This document shows positions 12,670-20,937 of a stretch of DNA of 64,000 nt, piece after piece (position 1 is the first letter of the stretch; each line of letters starts with the position of its first letter). The stretch covers positions 87,001 through 151,000 of the forward strand of contig NZ_JAGGKL010000001.1 of assembly GCF_017873625.1 (NCBI RefSeq), read 5' to 3'. The DNA is from Methanobacterium petrolearium. GTDB taxonomy: Archaea > Methanobacteriota > Methanobacteria > Methanobacteriales > Methanobacteriaceae. The notes under the pieces were generated by a model, which worked only from the letters and a program-made list of their open reading frames with translations, had not been told where the DNA came from and did no database searches. A program made the position numbers and the translations under genes.

Positions 12670-13101
12670 TTAATTCTCCCGTTCCAATTTATAATTGGTT
12701 ACTGATTTAGATATAATCCCTGCAGCCAATGCAAGGATGATAAATGGATTTGCATAAAGTTTTTGTTGCAGTGCATTGTAGGTTAGTTCAACAAATAACC
12801 CAATTACCAGGACGAACATCATAGCCCACGCAGCATTTCTTTCGGCTATGGCTTCATGGATACGTTCTCTTTCATCTTTTTTCAGTTTCCACATCACATC
12901 TACCATGTCTATTATTAAAAAAGCCACCCATATGCCGCTAATGATTAATCTATTCTCTGTAGATAAATTAGGAATTAATTGCAGTATAACTAATAGTAAA
13001 AGCATTCCTGCAAGGTAAACTGCACCTTGCCATGTTTTTATGCTAACTCCCCACCCTGTATATTTTCTTCTTCCAAACCATTCTGGTTTTGCAATTATCA
13101 T
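12670..13101 (-). CDS. Small four-helix membrane protein, paralogue (DUF2178-like)
   Basis: A 143-residue protein with four predicted hydrophobic segments and the loop 'KKDERERIHEAIAERNAAWAM', shared with its neighbour 14 bp downstream. It is the first gene after a 126-bp gap that contains a perfect TTACAT-N3-ATGTAA palindrome and a direct repeat, so it is probably the head of an operon running to the XRE regulator and possibly the MacB-type transporter. DUF2178 membership is a pattern-level guess. Confidence 0.65.
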   Translation of the reverse strand: MIIAKPEWFGRRKYTGWGVSIKTWQGAVYLAGMLLLLVILQLIPNLSTENRLIISGIWVAFLIIDMVDVMWKLKKDERERIHEAIAERNAAWAMMFVLVIGLFVELTYNALQQKLYANPFIILALAAGIISKSVTNYKLEREN

Positions 13102-13120
13102 AAATCCACCCCTGTAAGAA

Positions 13121-13154
13121 ATATATTACATTTAATGTAAAAAATATATTACAT
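13121..13154. promoter_or_regulatory. Palindromic operator and direct repeats upstream of the regulator operon
   Basis: A perfect inverted repeat TTACAT-TTA-ATGTAA lies at 13126-13140. The 11-mer ATATATTACAT occurs at 13121-13131 and again at 13144-13154, 23 bp apart (about two helical turns). The site lies 20-53 bp upstream of the membrane-protein start at 13101, in the promoter region. It is the best candidate binding site for the XRE protein encoded at 11999-12202. Confidence 0.5.
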
Positions 13155-13227
13155 AGTATTTAAATTTTTCCAGCTTAGTAAAAAATTCAAGAAAAAATTA
13201 CTTGTTAACTATGAAAAATTATTTAAA

Positions 13228-14430
13228 TTATTTAAATTGCTTTTTAACCCCACTAATCTGAAGTAAAAGTGATAAAGGTCCGGGCCGGGGCCCAAACAAG
13301 ATATCATCCCTTTTGAATAAATAAGCAGCGATCCAAAAGGTTATCACACTCATTATAAGTACAAAGATCACCGGTAGAAGGATTTCTGGCGTGCTAATAT
13401 TATCTCCTGTAAATAATCGCATTACTGTGGTCATTGGTGAAATATTGGCCGAATAACTTTCTTTGGAAATATATGCCAGTGCAGGAACGATTAAAAACCC
13501 CACCACAATGATGTAGGCAAAACTGATTCCTATGCCTGCTTCTTTATAGTTTTTTGCGTAGGCAGCTATGATGGAGGTGAGTCCCACTATGGGTATGGCA
13601 GTGAATACCACCATAAGATAAACCAGGATCACGTTGTGTATGGAAAAACCTGCACCAATAAGAACGATTATCCACATGGCCACTTGCAGGGCTGATATGG
13701 CCACCACAGCCAGCCCTTTACCCAACAAAATCTCCACAGAGGATATGGGCATTGCTACGAGTATTTCACCGGTTTTGCGCTCCTTTTCCCCAACTACACT
13801 GTCAATGATTATGTTACCAAAAAGGAACAGAGGCAGAAATAGAAGTACGGCGAGCATCACCTTTTTAATAAGTTGCATGGGTAGTGATTCGCCAGTTTTT
13901 TCCTCTTTAACACCACTGACGTTGCTGTTGTTTTGAGGACTAACTGATTGGAGGTAAGAACTGGTTAAGGCTGTTGAAAGGGTTTGGGTAGTGGTGTTAA
14001 TCTCATCCCTAATCACACTTCTTTTGGGATCTGAATAGTCCAAATAGAGTGTGGTGTCCACTATTTCTCCTTTTTGTACCTGAATAATTGAATCAGATGA
14101 AACATTGTAGAACCCATCGGTTTGACCAGTTTCAAGGCGCTCCAAAGATTGGTTACCATTGGTGGGGTATACTTTAAGTATTTCCGGGTTTATTCTTTTT
14201 TCAAATAAGCGCCCCTCATCATCAACATCCAGTGTGGCGAAATCTGTGAGTGAAGGTGTTAATGATATGGCCCCCTCTGATTGTATGCTGGTTTCAAAGG
14301 AGTTGAACATTATAATTAACATGAATAGGACTGATAACTGCATGAAGAATATTAAAATGAACTTCTTACTCTTAAGAGTGTTTTTAAACTCCCAGCGAGT
14401 AATGGTGAAAAAATTCATGTTCATGTCCAT
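13228..14430 (-). CDS. ABC-2 type transporter permease
   Basis: A 400-residue permease with an N-terminal transmembrane segment ('KKFILIFFMQLSVLFMLII'), a roughly 140-residue external domain and five C-terminal hydrophobic segments. 'VVGEKERKTGEILVAMPIS' marks the coupling helix. It follows the ATPase gene at 14486-15439 with a 55-bp gap, and these two form a NatA/NatB-like pair. The family exports ions, drugs or lipids; the substrate is not predictable here. Confidence 0.9.
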   Translation of the reverse strand: MDMNMNFFTITRWEFKNTLKSKKFILIFFMQLSVLFMLIIMFNSFETSIQSEGAISLTPSLTDFATLDVDDEGRLFEKRINPEILKVYPTNGNQSLERLETGQTDGFYNVSSDSIIQVQKGEIVDTTLYLDYSDPKRSVIRDEINTTTQTLSTALTSSYLQSVSPQNNSNVSGVKEEKTGESLPMQLIKKVMLAVLLFLPLFLFGNIIIDSVVGEKERKTGEILVAMPISSVEILLGKGLAVVAISALQVAMWIIVLIGAGFSIHNVILVYLMVVFTAIPIVGLTSIIAAYAKNYKEAGIGISFAYIIVVGFLIVPALAYISKESYSANISPMTTVMRLFTGDNISTPEILLPVIFVLIMSVITFWIAAYLFKRDDILFGPRPGPLSLLLQISGVKKQFK

Positions 14431-14485
14431 TTTTCCTACTTTATTAAATGAGTTAATATCTTATCCATAATCAAATTAATCGATT

Positions 14486-15439
14486 CTATACTGATTGGAT
14501 GAAAACATCGTCCAGTGTGGGTTCTTTGGTGTTGACTGAAAATGCCTGGCTACCGAATATATCAATGATCTTGGAGATGTCTTCCCGGTTGTGCATGGAT
14601 ATTAAAAACTGGTCACCTTCCAGGTTAACACCCCTAACTGACTCGAAAGAGGTGATGCGTTGGGTGTCTATTTTTTCAGGTTCATGTACCCGTACTTCGA
14701 GTATTATGTCACCATGTATTTTTTCTTTTAAATATTTGGGAGTTCCTATATCACAGATTCTTCCTTGGTTTAATATTGCCACCCGGTCACAGAGTAAGTC
14801 TGCTTCATCCATGTAATGGGTGCAGAGGATAACTGTCTTATCCCCTTTGAGTTTTTTGATGAAGTTGCGTATGGTGCGAGATGTGGCTGGGTCCAGACCC
14901 ATGGTAGGTTCATCAAATATTATGACCTCTGGATCATGGATGAGTGCCCGGGCAATTCCTATTCTCTGGCGTAATCCCTTGGAAAACGTGTTAATACGAT
15001 CTTCAGCACGGTTTTCCATCCCAACCAGTTCCAGAAGTTCATTGATCCTGCCATTTAGCTGGTTTTTAGGAACTCCGTAGAGTTCTCCAAAGTATCTTAA
15101 AAGATCTCGTGCCTTGAAACGTTCGTAAAGGTTGGGTTCTTCCGGCAAGTATCCTATCATGGATTTGATCTTTATCTGGTCATGATAGATACTGTAACCC
15201 CCCACTGTGACCTCTCCAGAGTTGGGTTGTAATATACAACAAATAATCCGGATGGTAGTTGTTTTCCCGGCACCATTAGGGCCTATTATTCCCAGAAGTT
15301 CGCCCTTTTCTATCTCCAGATTAAGGTTGTCCAGTGCCTTTATATGTCCAAAGGATTTGGTTAAAGAATCTATTTTTATCATTTCATTGCCTGGGTTCAA
15401 TTTGCAGCTCTCCCTGCCTGGATTTGAAAAGTTCTTCAC
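14486..15439 (-). CDS. ABC transporter ATP-binding protein (CcmA/NatA type)
   Basis: Walker A 'GPNGAGKTTTIRII', the signature 'FSKGLRQRIGIARAL', and Walker B 'EVIIFDEPTMGLDP' are all present in the expected order. The C-terminal roughly 90 residues form the DUF4162-like extension common in CcmA-type ATPases. The listed start (15439) has no ribosome site and adds 19 unconserved residues; the Met at 15382 ('MIKIDSLTKSFG') is the more likely start. The partner is the permease at 13228-14430. Confidence 0.92.
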   Translation of the reverse strand: MKNFSNPGRESCKLNPGNEMIKIDSLTKSFGHIKALDNLNLEIEKGELLGIIGPNGAGKTTTIRIICCILQPNSGEVTVGGYSIYHDQIKIKSMIGYLPEEPNLYERFKARDLLRYFGELYGVPKNQLNGRINELLELVGMENRAEDRINTFSKGLRQRIGIARALIHDPEVIIFDEPTMGLDPATSRTIRNFIKKLKGDKTVILCTHYMDEADLLCDRVAILNQGRICDIGTPKYLKEKIHGDIILEVRVHEPEKIDTQRITSFESVRGVNLEGDQFLISMHNREDISKIIDIFGSQAFSVNTKEPTLDDVFIQSV

Positions 15440-15638
15440 TTATGTTTAATCTGAATCCATCTTGTTTATTTAGTTAACCGAAACCTTGTTTAACATTTTC
15501 ATTTCTTCTAGAATTTTTATTGGTTATTTTTGCAAAATGAAGTAATAACAATATTTAAATACGTTTTTTCTTTAAATAACCATTGAATCCCAAAGTTATG
15601 ATCAATAATTCTTGGGAAAAATCCAAAGAGTTCTTAAA

Positions 15639-16853
15639 ATGTTTTTATCAGAATTAATCCCGGTTTCAGATGCCAAAAAAATCATATCCCCCTGTCTTAA
15701 GGAACCACTGATGGAAGAAGTGGATTTGGAAAGTGCATTTAAGAGAGTCAATGCAAAAAAAGTGTATTCTAATCTTAATTCGCCTCCTTTTAATCGTTCA
15801 GCCATGGATGGATATGCAATTCTGGCTGAAGATACCTTTGGCCATTCTGCTACTAATCCCATCCAGTTAAAATTGGTGGATAGTATCAGAGCTGGTGAAA
15901 AGTCAAATATTGAACTTAATGAAGGTGAAGCAATTAGAATTGCCACTGGTGCACCACTACCTTCGGGTGCCAATGCTGTGGTGATGGAAGAATACACTGA
16001 CCTGGATGGAAACCTTTTAAATGTGGAAACAGCAGTTTTTCCTGGTGAAAATGTATCCCCTGCCTGTGAAGATTTCCGAAAAGGCGACCTGGTTCTGGAT
16101 AATGGCAAACTCTTAAACCCTCCCGAGTTGAGTATTGTTGCTTCTGCAGGTTTCAACCAGGCCACTGTATTTAAAAAACCCAAAATCGGGGTTATAATAA
16201 CTGGCAGTGAGTTAGTAATGCCCAAAAATGATCTTCAAGGTGCTGAAGTCATAAACTCCAACCATTTCACCTTGAAATCCATGGTAGAAAGTTGTCTGGC
16301 TGTTCCTGAAATGTTCCACGCCATCGACGATGCTGACCTGGTGAAAAATATGTTTAACAGACTTTTAAAGAATTATGATGCCCTAATCACCACCGGGGGT
16401 ACTGCAATCAGTAAGGGTGATGTGGTGGTGGATGTGGCCCATGAAATGGGTGAGGTTCTTATTCATGGTGTGTCCCTAAGGCCAGGTAAACCATTCGCCT
16501 TTGCACAAATCCAGGGCAAACCTGTTTTTATGTTGTCTGGTTTTCCAGTGGCAGCCATGGTCCAGTTCGATGTTTTTGTAAGGGATGCTCTTTTGAAAAT
16601 GCAGGGTCTCCATGTTGAACCATTGAAAATACAGAAAAAAGTATCAAGGAAAATGCCATCAAGCCTGGGAAGAACTGATTATGTTCGCTCTAAAATTGAA
16701 GGTGAACTGGTCCATCCCCTGAAGATCAAAGGTTCTGGGATCATAAGAACAATGGTGGAATCAGATTCTTACATCATAATACCCGAGAATCAGGAAGGAA
16801 TTTTTAAAGGAGAAGATTGTGTGGTTCTCCCCTATCAATCACTAAAAGCTTAA
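15639..16853 (+). CDS. moeA: Molybdopterin molybdenumtransferase MoeA
   Basis: MoeA inserts molybdate (or tungstate) into adenylylated molybdopterin to finish the cofactor used by formylmethanofuran and formate dehydrogenases. Visible motifs are 'PPFNRSAMDGYA' near residue 50, 'ATGAPLPSGANAVVM' near 105, 'GVIITGSEL' near 185 and 'TTGGTAISKGDVV' near 255; length is normal at about 404. The frame is open from a TTG at 15612, but the ATG at 15639 follows an AAAGAG site and gives the usual N-terminus ('MFLSELIPVSDA'). The S2P protease follows about 40 bp later. Confidence 0.95.
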   Translation: MFLSELIPVSDAKKIISPCLKEPLMEEVDLESAFKRVNAKKVYSNLNSPPFNRSAMDGYAILAEDTFGHSATNPIQLKLVDSIRAGEKSNIELNEGEAIRIATGAPLPSGANAVVMEEYTDLDGNLLNVETAVFPGENVSPACEDFRKGDLVLDNGKLLNPPELSIVASAGFNQATVFKKPKIGVIITGSELVMPKNDLQGAEVINSNHFTLKSMVESCLAVPEMFHAIDDADLVKNMFNRLLKNYDALITTGGTAISKGDVVVDVAHEMGEVLIHGVSLRPGKPFAFAQIQGKPVFMLSGFPVAAMVQFDVFVRDALLKMQGLHVEPLKIQKKVSRKMPSSLGRTDYVRSKIEGELVHPLKIKGSGIIRTMVESDSYIIIPENQEGIFKGEDCVVLPYQSLKA

Positions 16854-16892
16854 ATCATCAAGATTAATAGTTTAATGAAAAGGTGATCTTGT

Positions 16893-18074
16893 TTGAACGT
16901 TTTATGGTACTACGTTATTTTAATTGTCATCATCTATATTTTAGCCGTGTTATTCAGGGATAGATTGAAAGTTGACGTTTATGGACCTATCCTCATGAGA
17001 AGAACCAAAAAAATGAGGGGATGGATAGATTCCATAGCCAACCTCTCCCCCCGGTTCTGGCGCTGGAGCATGAACATAGGAATTCCAATTGCAGTCATGG
17101 CCATGGCTTTCATGGTGTATACCATCATAATGTCCTTGCAATACATGTTTGAAGCTCCCGCCGCTGCACTCCTATTACCCGGGGTGGATATACCAGGATC
17201 ACCTGTCTTCATACCTCTTGTTTCAGGCATTATTGCCTTAATATTGCTCATGGTTGTTCATGAGTTCGGACATGGAATCCTGGCCAGAGTGGACGGAGTT
17301 AGAATTAAATCTATTGGTGTTATTCTACTTGCAATCCTGCCGGGAGCTTTCGTGGAACTTGAGGAGGAAGATGTTGAAAAGGCAAAAAGATCTGTTAAAC
17401 TCCGAATATATGCTGCGGGTTCTATTTTTAACATGGCGCTGGCAGTGATTGCGCTGGTTATTGTAATGGTTATATCTTCATTTTTTATACCATATGCCTT
17501 CGAATACGAGGGTATTAAAATTACCAGTGTGACCTCTGGTGGCCCTGCAGAAGGTGTGCTTCAAGAGGGGATGATTGTCAGCAGCATTAATGGCTATCCG
17601 GTTAATACTAAGGACGAATATACTGATCTGGTATTAAACAAAACAAAACCTGGAGATAAATTGACCTATGTGACTGATCAGGGCACTTATACCATTACAT
17701 CAACTGGACAGCTTAGTAATGAGTCCATCACCTATCCTGGATTTCGAAGTGAAACATATTTTGTGGTTAAACCAGAAGTTTCCCGTATCTATGGAGACAT
17801 ACTTCCCTGGTTCTTATATAATGTTGCGGATATTGGTCAATGGGTTTATGCATTGAATTTAATGGTGGGATTGTTCAACCTCCTACCTATAAAACCCCTG
17901 GATGGAGGAATAATATTCGAAGAACTGCTGGGATATAAACTACCAGAAAAATTCGTAACCAAAATAGTTTCAAGCGTTTCTATCGTCCTGGTTGGAATTG
18001 TGGCCTTTATAATCATATACAGCATAGTTCCAGGGATAATACAAATGGTTCCAGGGATAATACAAATGATTTAA
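16893..18074 (+). CDS. Site-2 protease-type membrane metalloprotease with PDZ domain (M50)
   Basis: The zinc site 'HEFGH' is at residues 123-127 inside a hydrophobic helix, and the second metal-ligand motif 'PLDGG' is near residue 336, as in intramembrane-cleaving M50 proteases. A PDZ-like domain ('GGPAEGVLQEGMIVSSINGYPV') lies between about 205 and 275. The start is a TTG supported by an AGGTGAT ribosome site 5 nt upstream. Targets are probably membrane-bound regulators, but none is identified. The extreme C-terminus contains a perfect 7-codon tandem duplication. Confidence 0.9.
   Translation: MNVLWYYVILIVIIYILAVLFRDRLKVDVYGPILMRRTKKMRGWIDSIANLSPRFWRWSMNIGIPIAVMAMAFMVYTIIMSLQYMFEAPAAALLLPGVDIPGSPVFIPLVSGIIALILLMVVHEFGHGILARVDGVRIKSIGVILLAILPGAFVELEEEDVEKAKRSVKLRIYAAGSIFNMALAVIALVIVMVISSFFIPYAFEYEGIKITSVTSGGPAEGVLQEGMIVSSINGYPVNTKDEYTDLVLNKTKPGDKLTYVTDQGTYTITSTGQLSNESITYPGFRSETYFVVKPEVSRIYGDILPWFLYNVADIGQWVYALNLMVGLFNLLPIKPLDGGIIFEELLGYKLPEKFVTKIVSSVSIVLVGIVAFIIIYSIVPGIIQMVPGIIQMI
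18027..18068 (+). repeat. 21-bp perfect tandem duplication at the end of the M50 protease gene
   Basis: Positions 18027-18047 and 18048-18068 are identical, each encoding VPGIIQM. The frame is kept, so the protein ends with the heptapeptide twice followed by Ile. The perfect identity points to a recent slippage event or a variable-length repeat. Confidence 0.9.
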
Positions 18075-18112
18075 ACTAATAAATCCCCTATTTTTTTATT
18101 TCCAGTACCAAC

Positions 18113-18325
18113 TTATTGTTTCGTAGTTATCTGCTTTTTTTTACAATTAAAACAGATATCAGAACCCCTTTTGTTTGGATCCCGGTTTGTTTTGAAAATT
18201 TTACCACAAATCTTACACTGTGTTTTTCGAAGAAGTGTAGGTGGCTTGGTTACCGCTGGTTCCTGGCACTGGCAGGTAACTCCAACCATTACTTTATTTT
18301 CTTTTTTGCTCCTTTTTTTGGCCAT
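18113..18325 (-). CDS. Small zinc-ribbon protein
   Basis: A 70-residue basic protein with three Cys pairs: 'CQCQ' near residue 20, 'CKICGK' near 40 and 'CFNCKK' near 60. The last two are spaced like a zinc ribbon, with Arg/Lys-rich segments between that could bind nucleic acid. The Met at 18325 ('MAKKRSKKENK') is a better start than the upstream in-frame Met at 18334. A duplicated 30-bp element lies just upstream. Function is unknown. Confidence 0.75.
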   Translation of the reverse strand: MAKKRSKKENKVMVGVTCQCQEPAVTKPPTLLRKTQCKICGKIFKTNRDPNKRGSDICFNCKKKQITTKQ

Positions 18326-18364
18326 TATAACCAATCCCAGATAAAATATAATTCAGAATTCTGA

Positions 18365-18412
18365 TGAGTATATGTTGTAAATTAAGAATTGTGGTAAGTA
18401 TATGTTGCAAAT
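18365..18412. repeat. Two 30-bp-spaced repeats upstream of the zinc-ribbon gene
   Basis: The motif AGTATATGTTG(T/C)AAAT occurs at about 18367-18382 and 18397-18412, exactly 30 bp apart, in the 5' region of the minus-strand zinc-ribbon gene. The sequence contains ATATAC-like TATA elements when read on the minus strand. It may be a duplicated promoter or regulator site. Confidence 0.55.
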
Positions 18413-18443
18413 AAATGTTAAGTGTAATTAAAATTACAAAAGA

Positions 18444-18472
18444 AAGGAGGAAGGGTTTTACCCATCCTCCTT
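18444..18472 (-). terminator. Hairpin plus T-tract terminator after rub
   Basis: AAGGAGGAAGGG (18444-18455) and CCCATCCTCCTT (18461-18472) pair as a 12-bp stem with one A-A mismatch and a 5-nt loop. Read on the minus strand, the hairpin is followed by TCTTTTGTAATTTT. It lies about 50 bp past the rub stop codon, so it resembles a bacterial-type intrinsic terminator for the fpaA-rlp-rub transcript. Archaea do not need hairpins to terminate, so it may instead protect the 3' end. Confidence 0.7.
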
Positions 18473-18522
18473 GGGGGCGGTAAAAAAGAAGTTTTTTATC
18501 CCAAATATTCACCAAATACATG

Positions 18523-19134
18523 TTAAACTTTAGACACCTTATTGAGTCGTATTTGGTGTCCGAATCCGTCTTGTTTCTTGGTTATTCTGAATCTGTATCC
18601 AGTGGCTTCTTCCATGGCCATGGCCGCGGTGTTGGTATAGGGGCAGGTGGTGATTAACACTCCACGACTTTCCAGCTGACTGCACACCGGGAAAAAACGG
18701 CAATTTTTCACTTTAAGGTCGACTTCATCCTCAAAAGTGGAGTATTCTATATCTCCTGCCATGTGGTGTGTGTCCACAAAGTAGCTGCGAACTGATTGTA
18801 GGGATGTTTCTTCATCATCAAAATTGAATCCCTTTGATTTAAGCTCTTGGAGAAATGTTCGGCCTATCTGGCGGGTTACAGAATAGGAACCTTTTCCCGC
18901 TATGGTCCAAAGGCCCTGAGTAAGCCCCAATACCATTATCAGAAGAGGATCTTTACCTGTAGGGCGGTTGATCTTTTCTCCCATGGGTTGGAAAATCGAT
19001 TTATCAATACCACATCTTGGACAGACCCAGTCTTCAGGAAGGTCTTCGAAGGTGGTTCGGGGTTCTATCCCTGCTTCAGGATCTCCTTTTTCTGGTTGGT
19101 AGATGTAATGGCAGATTTCACACTGATAGTTCAC
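18523..19134 (-). CDS. rub: Rubredoxin-domain protein with extra C-terminal domain
   Basis: The N-terminus is a rubredoxin: 'YQCEICHYIYQPEKGD' and 'WVCPRCG' supply the four Cys ligands of an Fe(SCys)4 site. A roughly 140-residue domain follows, with more Cys ('NCRFFPVC', 'TTCPYTN') and no motif I can name. The frame stays open to an ATG at 19269, but that would overlap rlp by about 100 bp; a GTG at 19134 has an AAGGAGA site 6 nt upstream and begins right before the rubredoxin fold, so it is the start. It is the last gene of the fpaA-rlp-rub operon and should pass electrons for O2 or peroxide reduction. Confidence 0.88.
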   Translation of the reverse strand: MNYQCEICHYIYQPEKGDPEAGIEPRTTFEDLPEDWVCPRCGIDKSIFQPMGEKINRPTGKDPLLIMVLGLTQGLWTIAGKGSYSVTRQIGRTFLQELKSKGFNFDDEETSLQSVRSYFVDTHHMAGDIEYSTFEDEVDLKVKNCRFFPVCSQLESRGVLITTCPYTNTAAMAMEEATGYRFRITKKQDGFGHQIRLNKVSKV

Positions 19135-19171
19135 TTTTTGTCTCCTTGCAATGAAAGGTGGTGGGAGAAAT

Positions 19172-19588
19172 TTAGAAGTATCTCTCCAGAATTCCTTTAA
19201 GCATTTTTGCGTGGCGGGCTTCATCACGGGAACTTTCATCGAAGAAGTCATGGGCTGGATCATTGTCACATTCTTTGGCCTTTTTGGCTGCGGCTTTTTT
19301 CTCGTTGTTGGCCATGGTTTCTCCTTCCAGCATCATTTCCAGGTTTTCCTTGAGGCTGGGTTTAATTATTTGATTCATCTCTGCAAAATGGGATGCATGC
19401 TCTGCTTCTTCCCATGCGATGGTTTTTAGAACTTCTGCCACTTCAGGTAGTCCTTCTCTCTGTGCTAATCTGGCCATTGCCAGGTACATTCCTACTTCCT
19501 GTGTTTCCCCATTGAAATTGGCCTGTACTGCTTTTTCCAGGTCAGTTCCTTTACAAATTCCCATTTCATGTTCATTTATCAATTCCAT
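19172..19588 (-). CDS. rlp: Rubrerythrin-like diiron protein
   Basis: A ferritin-like protein of 138 residues. Diiron ligands are visible in 'FNGETQEVGMY', 'WEEAEHASHF' and 'SRDEARHAKML', the order expected for a rubrerythrin four-helix bundle. The rubredoxin domain normally fused to rubrerythrin is absent and is instead encoded by the next gene. The start is the ATG at 19588, 8 nt after GGAGG; a GTG at 19603 overlaps that ribosome site. Expected role: peroxide reduction in O2 stress. It corresponds to Rlp of the described Methanothermobacter operon. Confidence 0.92.
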   Translation of the reverse strand: MELINEHEMGICKGTDLEKAVQANFNGETQEVGMYLAMARLAQREGLPEVAEVLKTIAWEEAEHASHFAEMNQIIKPSLKENLEMMLEGETMANNEKKAAAKKAKECDNDPAHDFFDESSRDEARHAKMLKGILERYF

Positions 19589-19656
19589 TTTTGAATCCTC
19601 CACTTCTACATTATGTTTTTCATTTTTAAATCATGCTCATTTTGTTAATTAAAACA

Positions 19657-20880
19657 TTACAGAGTTTTAATCTCTTGAGCCAGTTTCCTACCTGCCTCAA
19701 AGCATTTATCCAGTTCGTCTGAGTCTGGAACATAATATACTTCATATTCTTCCTTCACATTGAATCCACATTCTTTGAGATCCTTGGCTAATGTTTCAGG
19801 TGCTCCTCCCTGACCGCCCATGGAACCAAAAGTGAATGCCAATCTTTCTCTACCTGTTCTGTTGAATCTTAATCCTCGAAGATAATATATCAGGTCTCCC
19901 ACACTGGGGTACGGTTCATCATAGATAGTTGGTGCTCCCAGGGCTATGGCTTTACTGTCCAGGATGTCTTTTACGATTTCACTCCTTTCATCTTCGTGGA
20001 GGTAGTACATTACCACATCCACTCCTTCGCTCATGACTCCTTCTGCTACGGCGTGTGCCATTTTCTGGGTTGATTGGTGCATGGTATCATATATGATGGT
20101 GATTTTATCAGGACACTCCCCAGTAGCCCAGGCACTGTAGGCTCCAATGACCTTCATGGGATCCGTCCATATCTGGCCGTGTGAAGGGGCTATCATCTTT
20201 ATCTGCTCCAGAAGTCCTAAGTCTGTGACTTCTTGGAATTTCTTTAAAACCAGTTTGGATAATGGAGTTATCAGGTTTGCGTAGAATTTCTTGGTGGCAT
20301 CCATGAGAATGTTTTCGGGTATTTCATGATCGTAAAGCTGAGGGAAGCACAAGTGCTGTCCAAATGCATCATTGGGGAATAATATGCCTTTTTCCACCAG
20401 TAAAGTGAACATGCTGTCGGGCCAGTGCAGGAGGAATGCTTCTAAGAATGCCAGAGTTTTTCCACCCAGATCAAGGGTGTCACCGGTGCCTACTGTGATA
20501 AATTCTGTGCCTTTGAGTGAGGGGAAGTGTTTCAGGAGGCCATCAACAGCTATTTCTGTGCAGTATACTGGTGCTTCAGGGAATTTTCTGTGCAATTCGG
20601 GTAATATTCCACTGTGGTCTTTTTCCACGTGGTTTTGGATGATAACATCAATGTTCACTGCTTTCCCTTCTTCGCAGAAAGCATCCTCAATTCTTGCCAT
20701 TAATTCCGAGAAGGTTCCAGGATAAGAGTTGTCTATTAAAGCTACTTTTTCTTCTCCAAAAACCAAGTATGCATTGTAACTGGTTCCTTTTAATGTGTAA
20801 CCATGGTATTTTCTGATATCCCAGTCAAGTACTCCTACCCAGTATACTCCTTCTTTAATCTTTTTCGACGCTGCTTTCAT
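19657..20880 (-). CDS. fpaA: F420H2 oxidase, flavodiiron protein FpaA/FprA
   Basis: Flavodiiron proteins of methanogens reduce O2 to water with F420H2. The N-terminal metallo-beta-lactamase-like domain carries the diiron motif 'HVEKDH' at residues 84-89, and the C-terminal flavodoxin domain starts near residue 255 ('ITIIYDTMHQSTQKMAHAV') for FMN. The 407-residue length is typical. A GGTGAAAAC ribosome site precedes the ATG. It is the first gene of the minus-strand operon and shares its control region with the divergent msvR; a composite operator sits between its TATA box and start codon. Confidence 0.95.
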   Translation of the reverse strand: MKAASKKIKEGVYWVGVLDWDIRKYHGYTLKGTSYNAYLVFGEEKVALIDNSYPGTFSELMARIEDAFCEEGKAVNIDVIIQNHVEKDHSGILPELHRKFPEAPVYCTEIAVDGLLKHFPSLKGTEFITVGTGDTLDLGGKTLAFLEAFLLHWPDSMFTLLVEKGILFPNDAFGQHLCFPQLYDHEIPENILMDATKKFYANLITPLSKLVLKKFQEVTDLGLLEQIKMIAPSHGQIWTDPMKVIGAYSAWATGECPDKITIIYDTMHQSTQKMAHAVAEGVMSEGVDVVMYYLHEDERSEIVKDILDSKAIALGAPTIYDEPYPSVGDLIYYLRGLRFNRTGRERLAFTFGSMGGQGGAPETLAKDLKECGFNVKEEYEVYYVPDSDELDKCFEAGRKLAQEIKTL

Positions 20881-20937
20881 GTTTTCACCACTTAATTTCT
20901 CTAATTTTCATTGTGATGTGCTAATGCCACACCACTG

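Noticed and set aside
15602..16225. 207-codon minus-strand open frame opposite moeA
   Set aside because: moeA motifs occupy the same DNA on the plus strand; no ribosome site or recognisable domain on the minus strand.
19135..19269. N-terminal extension of rub to the ATG at 19269
   Set aside because: It would overlap rlp by about 100 bp and adds sequence that is only the shifted reading of rlp; the GTG at 19134 has a good ribosome site.
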